From: Ruminococcaceae bacterium UBA1691
GTDB lineage: Bacteria > Bacillota > Clostridia > Oscillospirales > Acutalibacteraceae
Length of the DNA: 8,686 bases
NCBI GenBank assembly: GCA_002320555.1
Contig: DCJV01000126.1
Coordinates: 6,193 to 14,878, forward strand
Direction: 5' to 3'
Under the pieces are notes generated by a model. The model saw only the letters and a list, made by a program, of their open reading frames with translations, had not been told where the DNA came from and searched no databases. Of this stretch, positions 5,830 through 8,686 are shown piece by piece (the first letter of the stretch is position 1; each line of letters begins with the position of its first letter). A program made the position numbers and the translations under genes.

Positions 5830-6783
5830 ATGAAGAAAAAACGCAAAAAATTCCTTGCTCTACTCTCCGCTTTGCTGTGCGTGCTTTTGATCGCCTTTTC
5901 AGGCTGCACGCCCGTGGAGCAATTACAGAGCGATTTTCAGATTGTCACATCCTTTTACCCCATGTATCTCTTTACCCGCAACCTGACGGAAGGGATCAGC
6001 GGCGTGACCGTTCTCAACATGACAGCCCAAAACGTGGGCTGCCTGCACGACTATCAGCTGCTCTCCAAGGATATGAAGGCGCTTGGAGCAGCGGATGCCT
6101 TCGTTATCAACGGCGCGGGAATGGAAGGTTTTCTCGATAAGGTAATCGAACAATTGCCAGACCTTCCGGTCGTCACGGCGAGCGAGGGGATCGCAATCCT
6201 CTGTGAAGAGGAGGAGCATGGCCATGAGGCGGATGAAGCCCACGGCCATGCGGGACACGAGCACGAGGAGAACGCGCATGTCTGGCTCTCTGTGCCAAAC
6301 GCGATTCAGGAGGTCAACAACATCGCACGGGAGCTTCAACAGCTTTTGCCAGGATATGCAGACATAATTGAGGGAAACCGTGTTTCCTATGTGAAGCGGT
6401 TGGAAGCGCTCGATGCGGAATTGATGAAGACGCTCGCGCCCGTCAAAGGCGCGGAGATTATCTCCTTCCATGAGGCGTACGATTATTTTGCACAGCGCTA
6501 CGGCCTTGTTATTGCCGGCGCGATTGAGACGCACGATGGCGGCGAGCCGGGTACAAAGGAGCTGATCGAAACCGTGGAGCTCATTCGCTCTCACGGGATC
6601 CGGGCGATCTTCATCGAGCCGGATTATCAGGGCAGCTCTGCTGGAATCCTCAGCCGGGAGACCGGTGCAAAGCTCTGCACCCTGAATCCCGTCACACAGG
6701 GGGCGGACAACCTGACCGCCTATGAGGACATCATGCGGGAGAATGCAAAAATTATCTTGGAGGCGGTAGAGAATGGCGGCTGA
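5830..6783 (+). CDS. znuA: Zinc-binding lipoprotein of a metal ABC transporter (ZnuA/AdcA type)
   Basis: The extracellular receptor of a cluster 9 (A-1) metal uptake system, 317 residues. It has a lipoprotein signal: basic MKKKRKK, hydrophobic core, and FSGC with Cys26 as the acylated residue. Three histidines fit the metal site: H73 in CLHDYQL, H150 in NAHVWLS and H214 in ISFHEAYDYFA; an acidic residue in IFIEPDY or nearby would be the fourth ligand. NGAGMEGFLD (94-103) is typical of the family. Between strands lies a His/Glu-rich loop (130-149, with H130, H132, H138, H140, H143 and H145) characteristic of zinc rather than manganese receptors. AAGGAG at 5819-5824 is 5 nt before the ATG. It is the first gene of the operon, behind a Fur/Zur-like operator, and its end overlaps the ATPase gene by 11 bp. 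Manganese cannot be wholly excluded. Confidence 0.95.
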   Translation: MKKKRKKFLALLSALLCVLLIAFSGCTPVEQLQSDFQIVTSFYPMYLFTRNLTEGISGVTVLNMTAQNVGCLHDYQLLSKDMKALGAADAFVINGAGMEGFLDKVIEQLPDLPVVTASEGIAILCEEEEHGHEADEAHGHAGHEHEENAHVWLSVPNAIQEVNNIARELQQLLPGYADIIEGNRVSYVKRLEALDAELMKTLAPVKGAEIISFHEAYDYFAQRYGLVIAGAIETHDGGEPGTKELIETVELIRSHGIRAIFIEPDYQGSSAGILSRETGAKLCTLNPVTQGADNLTAYEDIMRENAKIILEAVENGG

Positions 6784-7516
6784 AAACGGCTGCGGGCTGT
6801 GCAGCGTACAAATACAGAAGATCGGCGTGCAAAAGGGGCGGGACGTCCTGCTGGAGGACGTTTCCTTTGAAATGCACTGTGGGGAGTTGACCGCGCTTAT
6901 CGGCGTCAACGGCGCGGGCAAAACGACACTTCTACGCGCAATTCTGGGGGAAATCCGCCATACGGGCACGGTCCGCTACCACTCGCACGACGGAAAGGAC
7001 CTCTCGAAAATCACCGTCGGCTATGTGCCGCAGTATCTCGACTTCGACCGCAGCGCGCCGGTGAGCGTGATGGATTTTTTGCTTGCGGGCCGCACACAGG
7101 CGCCGGTGTGGCTCACCCGCCCGCGCGCGTTGAAAAAAGAAATCCGGAAAAGCCTTGTGGATGCGGGCTGCGAAGGGCTGGAGGAGCGGATGCTCGGCGC
7201 GCTTTCCGGCGGCGAGCTGCAGCGCGTCATGCTCGCGCAGGCGCTGTATCCCACGCCGGAGATTCTGATTCTGGACGAACCGGTATCTGGCGTGGATACT
7301 GTAGGCTCCAAGCAGTTTTACGAGAAGATCTCCCAGCTGCGGCATGACTATCATATGGCGATTCTGATGGTGTCGCACGATCTGGAGCTCGTGCGCATGT
7401 ATGCGGACAAGGCGGTCCTTCTCAATAAAAGGATTCTCTGCGCCGGGGAGATTGATGAGGTTTACCAGTCCAAGGCCTTCCGCGAAGCGTTTGGAATGGG
7501 AGGTGCGGCGAGATGA
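6773..7516 (+). CDS. znuC: ATP-binding protein of the zinc ABC transporter
   Basis: A 247-residue ABC ATPase that powers metal import from the cytoplasmic face. All motifs are intact: Walker A GVNGAGKT (44-51), Q-loop Gln87 in GYVPQYLDFD, signature LSGGELQR (144-151), Walker B ILILDEP (164-170) with catalytic Glu169, and the H-loop His202 in VSHDLE. The start at 6773 is backed by GGAGG (6759-6763), 9 nt upstream and inside the znuA coding region; the genes overlap by 11 bp, and this gene overlaps the permease by 4 bp (ATGA), so all three should be made in step. The short N-terminal extension MAAENGCGLC before the first strand is unremarkable. Metal specificity is taken from the neighbouring receptor. 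Confidence 0.95.
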   Translation: MAAENGCGLCSVQIQKIGVQKGRDVLLEDVSFEMHCGELTALIGVNGAGKTTLLRAILGEIRHTGTVRYHSHDGKDLSKITVGYVPQYLDFDRSAPVSVMDFLLAGRTQAPVWLTRPRALKKEIRKSLVDAGCEGLEERMLGALSGGELQRVMLAQALYPTPEILILDEPVSGVDTVGSKQFYEKISQLRHDYHMAILMVSHDLELVRMYADKAVLLNKRILCAGEIDEVYQSKAFREAFGMGGAAR

Positions 7517-8349
7517 ACGTGATTTACCAAATCCTCGATGTGATTTTGCCTTTTTCCTGGCTGGACTATCATTTCATGAAAAACGCCTTCGTTGCCGTCC
7601 TGCTCATCACGCCCCTGCTCGGTATGCTCGGCACGATGGCGGTCAATAACAAAATGGCCTTTTTCTCCGATGCGCTCGGTCATTCCGCATTGACGGGCGT
7701 GGCGCTTGGCGTTTTGCTGGGCATTCAGAACGATTTAATCAGCATGATCGCCTTCGGTGTGCTGCTCGCGCTGGTCATCACGCGCGTCAAGGCGGCGAAG
7801 ACTGCCTCTGCGGACACAGTCATCAGCGTGTTTTCCTCCACAGCGATCGCCCTAGGGCTCGTCATCCTCTCGGCGGGCGGTGGGTTTTCCAAGTATTCGC
7901 AGTATCTGATTGGCGATATTTTAAGCATTACACCGCATGAAATCCTGCTTTTGGCCCTGACGCTCGTGTTTGTCACGTTTATTTGGGGCGTTATTTATAA
8001 CCGTTTGCTGCTGCTGAGCATCAACACGGACCTTGCCGCGAGCAGAGGGGTAAAAACGGCGGTCGTTGAGAATATCTTTGTCGTGCTCGTCGCGGTGGTC
8101 GTGATGCTCTCAATCAAATGGGTCGGGGTGCTGCTGATCAATTCCTTGCTGATCCTGCCTGCGGCGGCTGCCCGCAATCTCGCGCGCAGCTCCCGGCAGT
8201 ATCTGGGCTTTTCGGTTTTGATCGCCATGCTCTGCGGCGTCGGCGGGCTAATCGCCTCGTTTTATTTCAATACGTCGGCGGGCGCGACGATCGTGCTGCT
8301 GTGCGCAGCAGTATTCTTTGTAACCTATGCGGTGCGCCGTAGAAAATAG
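7513..8349 (+). CDS. znuB: Permease of the zinc ABC transporter (ABC-3 family)
   Basis: An integral membrane protein of 278 residues (family about 260-290), forming the channel as a homodimer. Hydrophobic segments can be seen at about 22-42, 56-70, 73-90, 104-121, 141-162, 184-200, 203-219, 231-251 and 254-273. The hallmark MAFFSDALGHSALTGVALG lies at 48-66 and the late loop LLINSLLILPAAAARN at 207-222. The C-terminus is basic (RRRK) and should be cytoplasmic. The ATG overlaps the ATPase stop as ATGA, with GGGAGG (7498-7503) 9 nt upstream. No terminator follows; the next gene begins 35 nt later. Confidence 0.95.
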   Translation: MNVIYQILDVILPFSWLDYHFMKNAFVAVLLITPLLGMLGTMAVNNKMAFFSDALGHSALTGVALGVLLGIQNDLISMIAFGVLLALVITRVKAAKTASADTVISVFSSTAIALGLVILSAGGGFSKYSQYLIGDILSITPHEILLLALTLVFVTFIWGVIYNRLLLLSINTDLAASRGVKTAVVENIFVVLVAVVVMLSIKWVGVLLINSLLILPAAAARNLARSSRQYLGFSVLIAMLCGVGGLIASFYFNTSAGATIVLLCAAVFFVTYAVRRRK

Positions 8350-8384
8350 CGGCATCTTGTACTATGAGAAAGGAGACGTGTTTT

Positions 8385-8522
8385 ATGGGCGAGCTTTCAA
8401 AGCTTCCGAATATTGGAAAGACGGTGGAGGAACAGCTTCATCAGGCGGGGATTGAAACGGCAGAGCAGCTTCGGAAAACCGGCAGCCACGAGGCAACGCA
8501 AGGTTTCTGCAACCCTTCGTAG
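8385..8522 (+). pseudogene. TfoX C-terminal-domain protein, truncated after about 37 codons
   Basis: AAAGGAG (8369-8375) stands 9 nt before the ATG. The first 37 residues match the start of the TfoX_C domain (LSKLPNIGKTVEEQLHQAGI, then ETAEQLRKTGSHEA), a helix-hairpin-helix-like module found alone or fused in proteins related to competence regulator TfoX. In family members GS.EA is followed by about 45 more residues (W/FLRI..., then A-C-H-x-LY-ALEGA-I-G-like helices). Here it changes to TQGFCNPS and stops at 8520-8522, and neither other frame restores the domain. The break at about 8495 coincides with the start of a structured sequence, so an insertion or recombination is likely. Possible co-transcription with the zinc operon (35-nt gap) does not imply a shared function. 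Confidence 0.7.
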
Positions 8523-8686
8523 CCTGAAAGCCATTGCGCCGAAGTCAGGGAATGATAGGCCAAGGCAGCATTGCGCCAAACTTGGGGCGTGGCTCGTGAG
8601 GGAATTTTCTCGCGCAGCGGGGAAACGAAAAGGCTTCTTGTTTGAACCGCCGTGAGGCGGTGAGTTTGAAGCCTTTTCGCCGAACA
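8496..8686. repeat. Structured, possibly repetitive element interrupting the tfoX-like gene (cut by window end)
   Basis: From about 8496 the sequence no longer encodes the TfoX domain. It holds two near-identical 12-mers, CATTGCGCCGAA (8532-8543) and CATTGCGCCAAA (8569-8580), a CCAA-AC-TTGG palindrome at the second, and a long imperfect hairpin at 8626-8679. A plus-strand frame is open through most of it to a TGA at 8653-8655 but has no own start signal. The density of short repeats suggests a non-autonomous mobile element or an interspersed intergenic repeat. Its right end lies outside the window, so ends and target duplication cannot be judged. Confidence 0.4.
8626..8679. repeat. Nested inverted repeat (long hairpin)
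   Basis: The outer arms CGAAAAGGCTTC (8626-8637) and GAAGCCTTTTCG (8668-8679) pair perfectly over 12 bp. The inner arms ACCGCC (8646-8651) and GGCGGT (8656-8661) pair over 6 bp around a GTGA loop. The arms are separated by 8 nt on the left and 6 nt on the right. TTTT lies within the outer arm on both strands, so it could act as a weak terminator in either direction, or be the structural core of a mobile repeat. Confidence 0.65.

Noticed and set aside
5923..6969. Open frame of 348 codons on the minus strand
   Set aside because: It is antisense to znuA and znuC, both with intact family motifs and binding sites; the translation shows no domain.
8413..8655. Plus-strand open frame of 80 codons over the tfoX remnant and the repeat
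   Set aside because: Its first third is an out-of-frame reading of the TfoX domain and it has no ribosome binding site; the rest is inside the structured element.
1..8686. CRISPR array, tRNA or rRNA genes, complete insertion sequence
   Set aside because: No regularly spaced repeats, cloverleaf-like tRNA sequence, rRNA signature or transposase frame was seen on either strand.

Overview
The window looks like chromosomal DNA from a moderately GC-rich member of the Bacillota, most likely a Clostridia/Oscillospiraceae-type gut organism. The reasons are strong AAGGAG-type ribosome binding sites before almost every gene, textbook sigma-A promoters, a lipoprotein metal receptor instead of a periplasmic one, and the gene order D-Ala-D-Ala ligase / DUF1934 / arginyl-tRNA synthetase. 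The taxonomic call is inference; nothing here fixes a genus.

Left part (1-3600). The end of a glyoxalase-like VOC gene runs in on the plus strand and meets, at a shared bidirectional terminator (160-190), a minus-strand housekeeping operon read as ddl, then a DUF1934/YwiB-like gene, then argS. The operon starts from an extended -10 promoter at 3490-3518 and ends at the shared hairpin.

Middle (about 3550-5690) is a small AT-rich accessory block, also on the minus strand, with its own near-consensus promoter (5662-5690) and its own terminator (3556-3580). It encodes one secreted 344-residue protein that I do not recognise, followed by three tandem genes for tiny (56-68 residue) two-helix membrane proteins. 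The three are clearly related to one another in an ALxS....T..WK..S...G core. One of them seems to begin with ATA, and a frameshifted remnant of a further copy overlaps its 3' end, so the array looks as if it is expanding and decaying. This is the part of the window most likely to be an undescribed system: a secreted protein plus a variable array of small membrane partners, with toxin/immunity or a similar pairing as a hypothesis only.

Right part (5750-8350) is a compact plus-strand high-affinity zinc (or manganese) ABC uptake operon: metal-binding lipoprotein, ATPase and permease, with overlapping gene ends. A good sigma-A promoter is followed by a Fur/Zur-like inverted repeat between the -10 box and the ribosome binding site, which fits repression by metal. 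Close behind, a TfoX C-terminal-domain gene starts normally but leaves the family after about 37 codons, where it runs into a structured, possibly repetitive stretch with a long hairpin that continues past the end of the window.
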